Positions 49,813 to 58,550 of a DNA stretch of 64,000 nucleotides are shown piece after piece (position 1 is the stretch's first letter; every line of letters begins with the position of its first letter). The notes under the pieces are model-generated. The model was not told the DNA's origin. It was given only the letters and a program-made list of their open reading frames with translations, and made no database searches. Position numbers and translations under genes: made by a program. Source of the stretch: Bryocella elongata (lineage in GTDB: Bacteria > Acidobacteriota > Terriglobia > Terriglobales > Acidobacteriaceae); the NCBI RefSeq assembly GCF_900108185.1, contig NZ_FNVA01000001.1, positions 1,116,001 to 1,180,000 of the forward strand, in the 5' to 3' direction.

Positions 49813-50793
49813 TTAGTGTGTATAGATAATTCCCGTTGTTGCGGAGCTAGCTAGTGCGGCAGTGATCGAAGACGCATTCACCAAGAGGTTCTTTCCTGCA
49901 CTGAAAGGAACATAGAGAGCGTCCTCGGGCTCGAGTTTCACATCTGGAGCGGTGCCCTTAAGAATCTTCCCGACGTTGATGGGAACCGGATTATATTGTC
50001 CATTCTCCTTGCGGAAAAGCATCACTCGTTTCAATCCAGAACTAGGAAGTGGCCCCCCCGCTTGACTCATCGCCTGGATGAGAGAAAGCTTCCCATCTTC
50101 ATTCATGGGCATCATCTTGGGCGTCCCCACATTACCCAGCACGTAGACGAAGCCAGCCCGCGGCACGACCACAATATCTCCCGGGTAAACCATGGGATCA
50201 TTGTCAAGATCCTTCATTGGATCTACTGGCAGTTCCACTGTGATGCGCTTGTGGTCCGAGTTGCGACGTTCGATCGTCACGGAGTGGGACGCTCGATCAC
50301 TTAATCCACCCGCCATCGCGAGAATGGTGAGCAGTGGTCGAGGTGCATTCAAAGTGAACGAAATGCCATTCGTCGTCCCAGTTACTCCGTTCACATAGCC
50401 AAACACGGTCACGTCCGAGTTCGTAACCGCTTCGATGGTGAGCTGCACATGAGCGTTGAGCAGGATGTTCTTCGTCATGTACTCAGTGGCAACCTTGGAC
50501 GCTGCCTCACCTGGTGTCATCCCCTCCACTTTGATCGGTCCAAGCAGCATGAGAGGGATCGTCCCCGCGTCTGTTACACGAAGATGAGATTGGTCCAAAT
50601 CAGGATCGTCGAAAACATGCACTGCAACAATGTCGCCCGGTCCAAGAGGAAGGCTTTCAGTTGCAATAGCGGATTGTGGAGAGTTGCTGGGCATGGCGGG
50701 TCCAACGCCGATTCCACTTTGAGCGAAGGCTGTCCCAGCGAACGCTGAGAGAAGGGCAAGTGTCGAAAAGCCCCGAGAAACTGTCATCATCAC
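49813..50793 (-). CDS. wza: Polysaccharide export outer-membrane protein, Wza family
   Basis: Export-channel protein of 326 residues with a signal peptide (to about TAFAQ). The polysaccharide-export domain is near residues 50-140 (LGPGDIVAVHVFDDPDLDQSHLRVTDAGTI), followed by SLBB-type beta-grasp units (VTVFGYVNGV; VYVLGNVGTPKMMP). No lipobox Cys is seen, unlike E. coli Wza, and it is shorter than the latter. The start overlaps the wzc stop by four bases (ATGA), so the two are coupled. Confidence 0.9.
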   Translation of the reverse strand: MMMTVSRGFSTLALLSAFAGTAFAQSGIGVGPAMPSNSPQSAIATESLPLGPGDIVAVHVFDDPDLDQSHLRVTDAGTIPLMLLGPIKVEGMTPGEAASKVATEYMTKNILLNAHVQLTIEAVTNSDVTVFGYVNGVTGTTNGISFTLNAPRPLLTILAMAGGLSDRASHSVTIERRNSDHKRITVELPVDPMKDLDNDPMVYPGDIVVVPRAGFVYVLGNVGTPKMMPMNEDGKLSLIQAMSQAGGPLPSSGLKRVMLFRKENGQYNPVPINVGKILKGTAPDVKLEPEDALYVPFSAGKNLLVNASSITAALASSATTGIIYTH

Positions 50794-53153
50794 TCCCCCT
50801 CCCCCGAATACTTATACGAATTATTGCGGTAGCCATAGTAGGAGTAATACCCCTCGCTACCTTGTGAGACCGCATTGAGTACTGCGCCGATGTTAGCGCG
50901 GACCTGACGAGATAGGAGCCTATGCGTCGTGCGCAACGAGTTGATGCTGGTCCGACCGAAACGCGTGATCACTAGAACGAGGTCAGCGTGTTCGGAGATC
51001 AGGACAGAGTCAATTACGGGCAATACCGGCGGCCCGTCGAGAATCACCAGGTCGTACTGCCCACGCCACTGATCGAGAAGTTCCTTCATCGTTTCGGAAC
51101 TGATGAGCTCGTGCGGATCGGGCGGCCGCTGACCAGAAGGAATACAGTGAAGGTTGGGCACCCCAGGCACCGGAACAGCATAGTTGCGATCGAGTTGTCC
51201 GGTGAGAATGCGGGACAACCCGTCTGTCGAAGGCGGAAGGCCTAGCCGACGAGCCAGGACCGGCTTGCGGAGATCGACCTCAACCAACAGGGTGCGACTT
51301 CCGGTGCGAGCGAATGTCGCACCCAAGTTCGAGCTCGTGGTGCTCTTGCCCTCTCCAGGAGTGCTGCTGGCTATGAGAATCGTCTTTACGGCAGAGCCAG
51401 GACGGGAGAGCAGGATAGCCGTTCGAAGCGTACGCATAGCCTCGGAGTACTGCGACTCAGGCTCGGCGACGACGTGAATGGCATGATGCGCCGCAGCGAC
51501 CTTTTCCTCCTCTTCTTTGACCGCTTTCTTTCGCTTTCCGCCATATCTGCCGTATAGGTACCGTCCATATCCATAGACAACACCTTCGGCGTTGAAATCC
51601 GGCGTGATTGCGTAGACGGGGATGCCGAGCTCTTTTTCGACGGCTTCTACAGAACTCACCTTGTCGTCACGAACGTCTTGGATTCCGGCAAAGATCACCC
51701 CGAGAAGACATCCCACACAGATCGAACCCGCGAGGGCCAGTAATATCTTCGGGGAAGCTGGCTTGTCAGAAGCGAATGCCTTTGAAATCACAGTCATATC
51801 GTTCGACTGGAGGCCCGCCAGCACTCCGGCCTCGTGAAGGCGGCGATCCAGGTCTGTATACAACTGGCGCGCATCGTCCGCCTGCTGGCGAACGATCTCA
51901 TATTGTAGAACCTTGTCATTGACCAAGTTCGCACGCTTGATGAGTTCCTGACGCTCGGCCGCCGCTCCGTGCTCTTGCTGTTCGGCCACGGTGTAGTCGT
52001 TCTTGGCGCGGGAGGCAAGGCGATCGGTCTCTTCGCGTACCGCGTCTTCAAGCGACTGCAACTGCGCCCGCTCCTGGATCAGCTTTGGATTGGCCGAACC
52101 GTAGCGCTGCTCGTCCTGCGCAACCAGTAACCTTTGTTGTGCGAGTCTTGACTGCAAGTCTCGAATCAAGGTGAGCGAGTCGACTGACGCGGGATTACCG
52201 CTGCTTGCGAGGCCACTGCCGGCCAAGCCTGAGATAAGGACTGGGTTGCGAGTCTGGACGATTTGGTTGACTGCACCGCGGAGGATGCGGTTTGACTCCG
52301 CCTGGCTTAGAGCCTGAGTTGCCTGCTGGAGGTGGTCCAGCAGAGGGCTGTATACCATCGTCTGACCTGCGGCGTTGGTCCCGCCCATGTTGTAGGTCTC
52401 AGTCTCTCGCCGCAGCTGTGCTTCCTGCTGTTGCATGCTTTCGGCTTGCTCACGTACCGAATCGATCTGATCACCGAGCCAAGTCGACAGCTGCTGTGTC
52501 GCTTTATACCGAGTCTCGAATGTGTACTGAGCGAGATCGTTGACCATGGCATTTGCCACATTGGCAGCCACTTCAGGATCCGGATTCTGGTATGAGATCG
52601 AAATCAGGCGCGTACCTGGAACGATTTCGACCTTGAGGTGACGCTCAAACGTATCGAATGCCTTCGCCCTTCGCACCGGGGATTCCAGGAACGGTGTTCC
52701 GGGAGCATCTTTCTTGGCCGCCGGCATGAATGGCGCCATCAGAATCGGCAGAGGGTTCAGATTCAAGTGCGGCTTGAAGTCTTCGGTGGTCTCCAGATTG
52801 AGCTGCTGGATGACGCGCAACGCAAGCGTCTCGGACTCTAGCTCAGAGACTTTCGTCGCCAGTGTCACGTTCTCTTCGAGAGGATTCTGTTCGCCGCTCT
52901 GCTGCGTGTTGCCTTGGACCAAGCTGTTGAGTCCGAGAGAGTCCTCTGGAGGTTTGATCTCGACTACTGACTCGGACTGATAACGCCGTGTGGCAAATGC
53001 GCAGTACCCGATAGCAACCAAAAAGCAAACGAATACCGAAAGGAGCACGGTAGAACGCCGCCGGTGGAAAAACTGGATAAGATCCCCAAGTGTGAGGAGC
53101 TTTGCTTCGCTCGTCTTACCCTGATCGATCGCTTGTCCTGAGTCCAAGATCAT
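50790..53153 (-). CDS. wzc: Polysaccharide co-polymerase with tyrosine autokinase domain, Wzc family
   Basis: Inner-membrane chain-length regulator and kinase, 787 residues. N-terminal Wzz domain with helix at about 35-55 and a long periplasmic coiled coil; second helix near residue 465 (ILLALAGSICVGCLLGVIFAG). The cytoplasmic kinase has Walker A SSTPGEGKSTT (Lys about 603), Walker A' VEVDLRKPV and Walker B LVILDGPPVL. The C-terminus has the tyrosine cluster GYYSYYGYRNNSYKY, the autophosphorylation tail. No Wzb-type phosphatase gene is in the window. Confidence 0.93.
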   Translation of the reverse strand: MILDSGQAIDQGKTSEAKLLTLGDLIQFFHRRRSTVLLSVFVCFLVAIGYCAFATRRYQSESVVEIKPPEDSLGLNSLVQGNTQQSGEQNPLEENVTLATKVSELESETLALRVIQQLNLETTEDFKPHLNLNPLPILMAPFMPAAKKDAPGTPFLESPVRRAKAFDTFERHLKVEIVPGTRLISISYQNPDPEVAANVANAMVNDLAQYTFETRYKATQQLSTWLGDQIDSVREQAESMQQQEAQLRRETETYNMGGTNAAGQTMVYSPLLDHLQQATQALSQAESNRILRGAVNQIVQTRNPVLISGLAGSGLASSGNPASVDSLTLIRDLQSRLAQQRLLVAQDEQRYGSANPKLIQERAQLQSLEDAVREETDRLASRAKNDYTVAEQQEHGAAAERQELIKRANLVNDKVLQYEIVRQQADDARQLYTDLDRRLHEAGVLAGLQSNDMTVISKAFASDKPASPKILLALAGSICVGCLLGVIFAGIQDVRDDKVSSVEAVEKELGIPVYAITPDFNAEGVVYGYGRYLYGRYGGKRKKAVKEEEEKVAAAHHAIHVVAEPESQYSEAMRTLRTAILLSRPGSAVKTILIASSTPGEGKSTTSSNLGATFARTGSRTLLVEVDLRKPVLARRLGLPPSTDGLSRILTGQLDRNYAVPVPGVPNLHCIPSGQRPPDPHELISSETMKELLDQWRGQYDLVILDGPPVLPVIDSVLISEHADLVLVITRFGRTSINSLRTTHRLLSRQVRANIGAVLNAVSQGSEGYYSYYGYRNNSYKYSGEGE

Positions 53154-53464
53154 CTGCCTTCAGTGGGGTGCGGGACATACGCTGCCGTTTAGAGATGGCG
53201 AGAACAGCTCCATCCCTCGATTACGCTCGAGATCGCGCAGTCTTACGGACTTCCTTGTAGCATCAGCCTACACGATGGCGAGGGCGTCGGCCATACGGAA
53301 AAATCTTGAATTCAGACTTGAGTCACGTCTGAGCGGAACATTCGAGACCCTTCATCCAAAAGGCATAAACTGCGAAGTTCGCGCCATCTCTCGCCTCGTC
53401 AAATCTCCAGCCCTTTTCCGATGGCTAACGCTGCAGGCGAAGTCGGAGCTCGAGAGAGCACTCA
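53154..53464. other. Promoter region of wzc-wza
   Basis: About 310 bp with no credible gene. It separates the upstream sugar-modification genes, same strand, from wzc; a promoter for wzc-wza is expected here but no clear -35/-10 pair was found by eye. Confidence 0.4.
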
Positions 53465-54331
53465 TCAATCGAGAGCGCTGTACTTGTCTACGAGCTGCTT
53501 CGTGTGACGTATATTGGATCGGCTCGAGGCGCCGAATACAATCGACTTGATATTCGGTTGTTGGTAGATCCAGGAGATTGCCTCGTCAGCAGGGAGTGCC
53601 CCAGACGCAAATACCGACATCGCAACGGCGCGGAACTGACGCTCACGCAGCGCGCGCTCGTAGGTATCGAAGCCCCCACACATCCGGAAGCCAATTTTAT
53701 TAATGTTGCTACAAACGATGGGATTCTCTACCCCAACGCTTTCCAGCTCGTCGAGCAGCATTGGCATATTCATGGTGATGAAACCCGGCTCAGCACCGTA
53801 GCGGTCCTTCACGTAGTCTGCAAAATACCGAAAGGTCTGCTTCAAACCTAATCCCAGCAGGAAATCAACGACCACGTTCTGGAGAAATACGACCGGGGTC
53901 TTCAACCCGTTGAACATCTTCATTTCGGAGTCAACGAGCAACCTTGTGATGCCCTCAATATCCTTCGTGGCGATCGACATGCCGCCACGGAAGGCTGCTC
54001 CAAAGATGTTTCCTTCCGGCGCAAACTTCTTGAGCGCCCCCATGACGCCGTCTTCCGTGGCTGCGTTCGCATACTTGTGGGCATAAGGCATACACGGGTA
54101 GAACTGATAGTCAGGAAAACGACCGGGATGCAGTCGAACGTGCTCCGCAACCTCTGCGACACGATCATGTGTCGTGCACATAAAGGTGCGAATCCCTTCG
54201 TCGTATGCCGACGTGAGGACTTCGATGACAGAGCGGATGTCCTGAAAGCGCATAGCCTGAGCACGCGCCTTCTCCTCGGACATGTGATTCACTCCGAAGA
54301 ACTGATTGTCGCCAAACAAGAGCTTATCCAT
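53465..54331 (-). CDS. Aldo/keto-reductase-like TIM-barrel protein of unknown function
   Basis: 288 residues. The start DKLLFGDNQFFGVNHMSEEKA and the end PNIKSIVFGASSRSNIRHTKQLVDKY recall aldo/keto reductases, whose last strand and NADPH loop read IPGAS. Barrel strands such as GIRTFMCTTHD and VNPIVCSNINKIGF-like PIVCSNINKIGF fit. The usual catalytic Asp-Tyr-Lys-His set is not obvious, so it may be an isomerase or lyase. It follows the Gfo/Idh/MocA gene by 27 bp and so probably acts on the same nucleotide sugar. Confidence 0.55.
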   Translation of the reverse strand: MDKLLFGDNQFFGVNHMSEEKARAQAMRFQDIRSVIEVLTSAYDEGIRTFMCTTHDRVAEVAEHVRLHPGRFPDYQFYPCMPYAHKYANAATEDGVMGALKKFAPEGNIFGAAFRGGMSIATKDIEGITRLLVDSEMKMFNGLKTPVVFLQNVVVDFLLGLGLKQTFRYFADYVKDRYGAEPGFITMNMPMLLDELESVGVENPIVCSNINKIGFRMCGGFDTYERALRERQFRAVAMSVFASGALPADEAISWIYQQPNIKSIVFGASSRSNIRHTKQLVDKYSALD

Positions 54332-54358
54332 GTATCCACCGAATCCTAAAGTCGTCGC

Positions 54359-55438
54359 CTAACGGCGGAAGAAAAAGCGCCTAGCCGGTTTCGCCGGAGA
54401 GAGTGCTGGCATGGAACTGCTCAGGCCGTTCGCATCGTCTCGCATTAGCGAGAGCACCTTGTCCGTTTGTGCGGCGGAAGTGAATGAATTGACGTTGTTC
54501 AGTTCTCTCGTCTCGATCGATCGAACGAAGTAGTCCAGTTGGGCGGAATACTCTTCCCCGCGAACATAAAACCAGACGGGCTGCGTGAGTTCGGTGGTGT
54601 GGTTGACGGTCCAGCCAGAATTGTAGGAAGGGAGCGTTTCAGCCGTGTTGCGAAGATATACCTGGATCTCCTGTCGATCGGCATAAATACGGCCCTGCGT
54701 GCCTGTAGCCGTAATCTTCACACTCATTTTGCGGTAAGACTCATCACTCCAATTGACCGACAGATGAGCACTGATGCCTTCTGCAAAGCGAAGCGTGCTA
54801 TAGGCTTCGTCATCCGTGTCCTTGGAGAAGATGCTGTTGAGCACAGTTCCCGACACAGCCATCGGTTCACCAAAGAACCAGTTCAGGAGGTTCACCGGGT
54901 GTGCCGCGTAGTCGTACAGGCACCCACCACCTTCCTTCGCCTGCGAACGCCAGGAAGATCCGCTGGGCCGCAACACCACCGGGCCATACGCCTCTGCCAG
55001 TACGTGCGTCACTTTGCCAATCGCTCCGAGATCGAGAAGACGCTTCATCTCCTGGAACGCCGCGACGAAGCGATAGTGGTAACCAACCTGACCGATCAGG
55101 CTCTTGCTTTCTGCGAGAGCCGCCAGTTCAGCCGACGTCTTGGCGTCCAGGCTGAAAGGCTTTTCGCAAAAGACGTGAATACCCCGATCGAGCGCCAGCC
55201 GCACCATCGATTCGTGAAACCGCGAAGGTGTCGCAATCAGTACGGCATCAAGCGACTCGGTCCGAAGCATTTCCTCGAAGTCGCTGTACGTTTTCATGCC
55301 CGTGTACTTGGAGAGAATGTCCAGGAGGAACCCGGAAGTATCGCAAACAGCAACGAGATTCACATTCGGGTGAACCCGAATCATCGAGACATGGGACAAG
55401 CCCATTTTCCCCAGGCCAATTACCGCCAAACGAACCAT
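54359..55438 (-). CDS. Gfo/Idh/MocA-family NAD(P)-dependent sugar oxidoreductase
   Basis: Cytoplasmic dehydrogenase, 359 residues. N-terminal Rossmann fold (VRLAVIGLGKMGLSHVSMIR) and the family EKP motif (GIHVFCEKPFSLD); the C-terminal alpha/beta domain has YDYAAHPVNLLNWFFGEP. Likely an oxidation/reduction step on a UDP- or dTDP-sugar for the polysaccharide. It lies 24 bp after the glycosyltransferase stop in the same operon. Confidence 0.88.
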   Translation of the reverse strand: MVRLAVIGLGKMGLSHVSMIRVHPNVNLVAVCDTSGFLLDILSKYTGMKTYSDFEEMLRTESLDAVLIATPSRFHESMVRLALDRGIHVFCEKPFSLDAKTSAELAALAESKSLIGQVGYHYRFVAAFQEMKRLLDLGAIGKVTHVLAEAYGPVVLRPSGSSWRSQAKEGGGCLYDYAAHPVNLLNWFFGEPMAVSGTVLNSIFSKDTDDEAYSTLRFAEGISAHLSVNWSDESYRKMSVKITATGTQGRIYADRQEIQVYLRNTAETLPSYNSGWTVNHTTELTQPVWFYVRGEEYSAQLDYFVRSIETRELNNVNSFTSAAQTDKVLSLMRDDANGLSSSMPALSPAKPARRFFFRR

Positions 55439-55462
55439 GGTCAGGCTCTTCCTCAGACAAGT

Positions 55463-56626
55463 CTAGGACGCAAGTGCGGCAGCGCTCTGCGTCTCTGGCT
55501 CTAAATATCGCGACAAGAGCGCTTCATATTGCCCCGCTACGCGCTCCCAGGTGAACTCAGCTTCAAATCTAGCAAGAGACGCAGCGCCAAGTCTGCTCCG
55601 CAACTCTTGGTCGGCAAGCAACGAGGAAACATGCTTGTCAACGTCTTGCGCGTCAGTGAAGTACAGCGCCCCATCGCAAGCAACCCACCGGTTGTACTTG
55701 TTGTCGTTGGCAATGACAGCATTTCCAGCTGCCATCGCTTCCACGAGCGAAGGGTTTGTGCCACCAACGGTGTGACCGTGCAGGTAAGCAAGCCCGTGAA
55801 ATCGAAGAGCCTGCACCAAGAGTTTGTCATAGATTGCACCTGGGAAGAGAACCTCTTCGGAAGCAGATTCCATGACCTGAGCGTGGTAAGGGTCCTGATC
55901 AGGATTGAAACTGCCGAGAACCACGAGATTGCAGCCACGCGGTCTGGCGGAAAATCCCTTTACGAGCTCCGCAATTGAGTTCTCCGGGATGGGACGAGCG
56001 ATCAGGGTGATGTATCCACCAGACTTCAGCCCAAGTGCCTCAACCCCCGAGGGATCCATCACCTGGACGGGATCTGCGCCATACGCGATCGTCGAGATCT
56101 TACGCTTTGGAGCGCGCGTCCAAAGGTACGTTTCAATCTCAGGATGGTCTGCGATGAGGTGGTTTCCAAAGAGCGCGGCGAAGCGCTCATTCACGTAGAG
56201 TATCGCTTGCTTGGCAAAACCCCAGCGCGAGCGCGCCCACTCGATGCCGTCCATGTTGATCACATTCGGGATCCCGTAGAGCCGTTGCCAGAAGTTATAG
56301 ATGCCTGTGTTGTAGCCAAATGTCAGATTGATGTCCTTAAACTGGCATGCATGGCGAATCGACAACCAATCAAACTTCGAAGTTCCCTTCCACCCCGGCA
56401 AGTCAACGGGGATCGTCACGCGCTCGACTCCCTGCCAAACATCTTCGGTGACCGGGCCATTGCCTTCACCCTGACAGTAGACGACGACCCGCCACCCGCG
56501 ACTGCGTAAAAACAACGCAATGTTTTCTGCAGCAGTTTCGAAGCCTCCATAGTTCGCAGGCACACCATGGGTCCCAAGAATCCGGATGGTTTTCTTGTGA
56601 AGTAATGTCTGAGATGATGAGGTCAT
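55463..56626 (-). CDS. Glycosyltransferase with DUF1972 N-terminus (rhamnosyltransferase-like)
   Basis: GT-B glycosyltransferase of 387 residues. The N-terminal DUF1972 domain is clear (ILGTHGVPANYGGFETAAENIA), then a GT4 C-terminal domain with HGHTVGGTNPSLVEAMAAGNAVIA, the usual donor-binding E. Relatives add rhamnose or hexose to lipid-linked repeat units. First gene of the minus-strand series that leads to wzc-wza. Confidence 0.88.
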   Translation of the reverse strand: MTSSSQTLLHKKTIRILGTHGVPANYGGFETAAENIALFLRSRGWRVVVYCQGEGNGPVTEDVWQGVERVTIPVDLPGWKGTSKFDWLSIRHACQFKDINLTFGYNTGIYNFWQRLYGIPNVINMDGIEWARSRWGFAKQAILYVNERFAALFGNHLIADHPEIETYLWTRAPKRKISTIAYGADPVQVMDPSGVEALGLKSGGYITLIARPIPENSIAELVKGFSARPRGCNLVVLGSFNPDQDPYHAQVMESASEEVLFPGAIYDKLLVQALRFHGLAYLHGHTVGGTNPSLVEAMAAGNAVIANDNKYNRWVACDGALYFTDAQDVDKHVSSLLADQELRSRLGAASLARFEAEFTWERVAGQYEALLSRYLEPETQSAAALAS

Positions 56627-57287
56627 CGGGCATAGGATATCGTTTCGAAATCCTCGTGTCTATCTAAACCCTCCGTGGTTCGCGGCCACTAACGCAAGGG
56701 ATGCTCGACTTACGCATGAAAATCCCATCGCCCTGCTTCCGCACTAGACTCTATTTCGCGCTCGCACACGGTCGTCACCACAAGCTCTGTACCGATGGAT
56801 TTCACCATCCGGGATGCATGTATACTGCACCAACCGAACATAAAAGCAGGGGCGGCTTGATGCGTGATGTAGCGTGCTCGTCCAATGCAGGGCGTTACGT
56901 CCTCATTCATGGCGTTCAAGAGGTTCGCCGCCACCTGCAGGCACATGCAACTGGGGGTTCATCGATCTGTTCCATACTTCTTGCTGAAGCTGACGAGTTT
57001 GCATTGAAGCCATGCGAGAAAGCACGGAGCGAACATGAGGAATTCATGACCACCGTCGACTGCTCCTTTGCCTGGCCAGACACAATTCAGTGAAGAGTCG
57101 CGGCTATTTCCAGGGACCGGCAGAAGCAGGTCTTACGGCGTGGCAGATCCGGAGATGGCCACCACGGGGGGACGATAGCAGCTGGTTCTCCGGATCAGCT
57201 GCTTGATTTGATCGAGAGAACGTAGTGGTGGATGAAATGCCACCATGAATAGCACTCGCCTGACATTCCGCCGTTCAGGACGAGTCT
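56627..57287. other. Divergent intergenic region inside the exopolysaccharide locus
   Basis: 660 bp between two divergent glycosyltransferase genes. A plus-strand frame at 56701-57093 has no ribosome site or family pattern. A perfect inverted repeat AGCAGCTG (57177-57184) / CAGCTGCT (57196-57203) lies about 85 bp before the right gene and may be a regulator site. Confidence 0.4.
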
Positions 57288-58475
57288 ATGTTTGGGGGTG
57301 GATTGAGCAATCGCACAACAAACGATGGGGCACCGCTCCGTATTCTCATGGCCTCGCGGGCTACTTTGTTTACAGGTCCGGGCGGCGATACGGTTCAAAT
57401 TCTCAAGACGGCGGACGGGCTGCGTGCCCTGGGATGCCACGTTGACATCTCGGTCGAATCAGAACCCGCAGTGGAAGGCTACGACGTCGTTCATCTCTTC
57501 AATCTCACACGCCCGCAACAGACATACTCGCAGGCCCTCACCGCCAGGAAACATGGCATCCCTGTTGCTTTGTCCACCATTTACGTCGACTATCGCGAAG
57601 TGGATCGGATCGCTCGAGGCCCGCTCCAGCGAATTTTCTTCCAGCTGTTGCCCTCATCGACTGCGGAATACATGAAGATGATTGCGCGTGCCCTCGTGAA
57701 TCGCGAAGCGGACAAGGGTACGATGCTCGTCCTGCTGAAGGGCTTTCGCAGCGCACAGCGAACGCTCATCCAAATGTGCGCTGTGCTCCTCCCGAACTCC
57801 GAATCGGAAGCACGGCGCGTCCGGCGCGATTTTCCTGAGTCGCAGAAGTCTCTCGTCCGTTTGGTCCCCCACGCAGTTGACCCGGTGCTCTTCGACCTTG
57901 AAAAAGCGGCTCCAATCGAAGAGTTCAAAGATTGCGTCCTGTGCGTGGGCCGCATCGAACGGCGAAAGTGCCAGTTGGAACTGGTGCAAGCCGTCAAAGG
58001 CACCCATTTGAAGTTGGTCCTCATCGGCAAGCCTGGCCCCAACAACCTCGCCTACTTCGAACAGATCAAGAGGGAGATGGGCGACAACGTCACCATCATT
58101 GATCACATCGACCAGACCGAACTCCCGCGGTACTACGCGTCATGCAAAGTCCACGCTCTCGTGAGCTGGATGGAAACCGCAGGACTCTCCACACTGGAGG
58201 CCGGGAACATGGGTGCCAACGTCGTCATCACGAACCGCGGAGACACACAAGACACATTCGTCGACCTCGCGTACTACTGCGAGCCGGATTCCGTAGAGTC
58301 CGTCCGTGCCGCTCTACTCGCGGCACACAACGCACCCAGTACGCCGTTTCTTCGCGAGCGCATCCTCGCAAACTACACATGGGATCGCGCTGCGGCCGCA
58401 ACCCTGGCGGCCTATCGCGAAATTCTTTCTCTCGCTGATTCACACCGGTCCGCGCCAGGCGCCACGTCGACTTAA
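57288..58475 (+). CDS. Glycosyltransferase family 4
   Basis: GT-B enzyme, 395 residues. N-terminal acceptor domain (ILMASRATLFTGPGGDTVQILKTADGLRALG), C-terminal donor domain with VLCVGRIERRKCQLELVQAV and the VSWMETAGLSTLEAGNMGANVV loop (E-x7-E). It is the only plus-strand gene within the locus from 49 kb on, and ends at a bidirectional terminator shared with the next gene. Confidence 0.87.
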   Translation: MFGGGLSNRTTNDGAPLRILMASRATLFTGPGGDTVQILKTADGLRALGCHVDISVESEPAVEGYDVVHLFNLTRPQQTYSQALTARKHGIPVALSTIYVDYREVDRIARGPLQRIFFQLLPSSTAEYMKMIARALVNREADKGTMLVLLKGFRSAQRTLIQMCAVLLPNSESEARRVRRDFPESQKSLVRLVPHAVDPVLFDLEKAAPIEEFKDCVLCVGRIERRKCQLELVQAVKGTHLKLVLIGKPGPNNLAYFEQIKREMGDNVTIIDHIDQTELPRYYASCKVHALVSWMETAGLSTLEAGNMGANVVITNRGDTQDTFVDLAYYCEPDSVESVRAALLAAHNAPSTPFLRERILANYTWDRAAAATLAAYREILSLADSHRSAPGATST

Positions 58476-58511
58476 ACGCAGAACGTTTCATCGTGGGGAT
58501 CATTCGCCCGC

Positions 58512-58550
58512 GATGAAATCAAGGCCCTACAGGAGGGCCTTGATTTCATC
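58512..58550. terminator. Bidirectional terminator overlapping the end of a glycosyltransferase gene
   Basis: Sixteen-base perfect stem GATGAAATCAAGGCCC / GGGCCTTGATTTCATC with a seven-base loop. The right arm encodes the last codons of the minus-strand gene. Confidence 0.8.

Noticed and set aside
49369-49854. 161-residue plus-strand frame after the HTTM gene
   Set aside because: Runs across the HTTM gene end, the wza terminator and into wza on the other strand; no recognisable protein.
56701-57093. 130-residue plus-strand frame in the exopolysaccharide locus
   Set aside because: No ribosome site, no hydrophobic or domain pattern, mixed Cys/His-rich composition; treated as intergenic.
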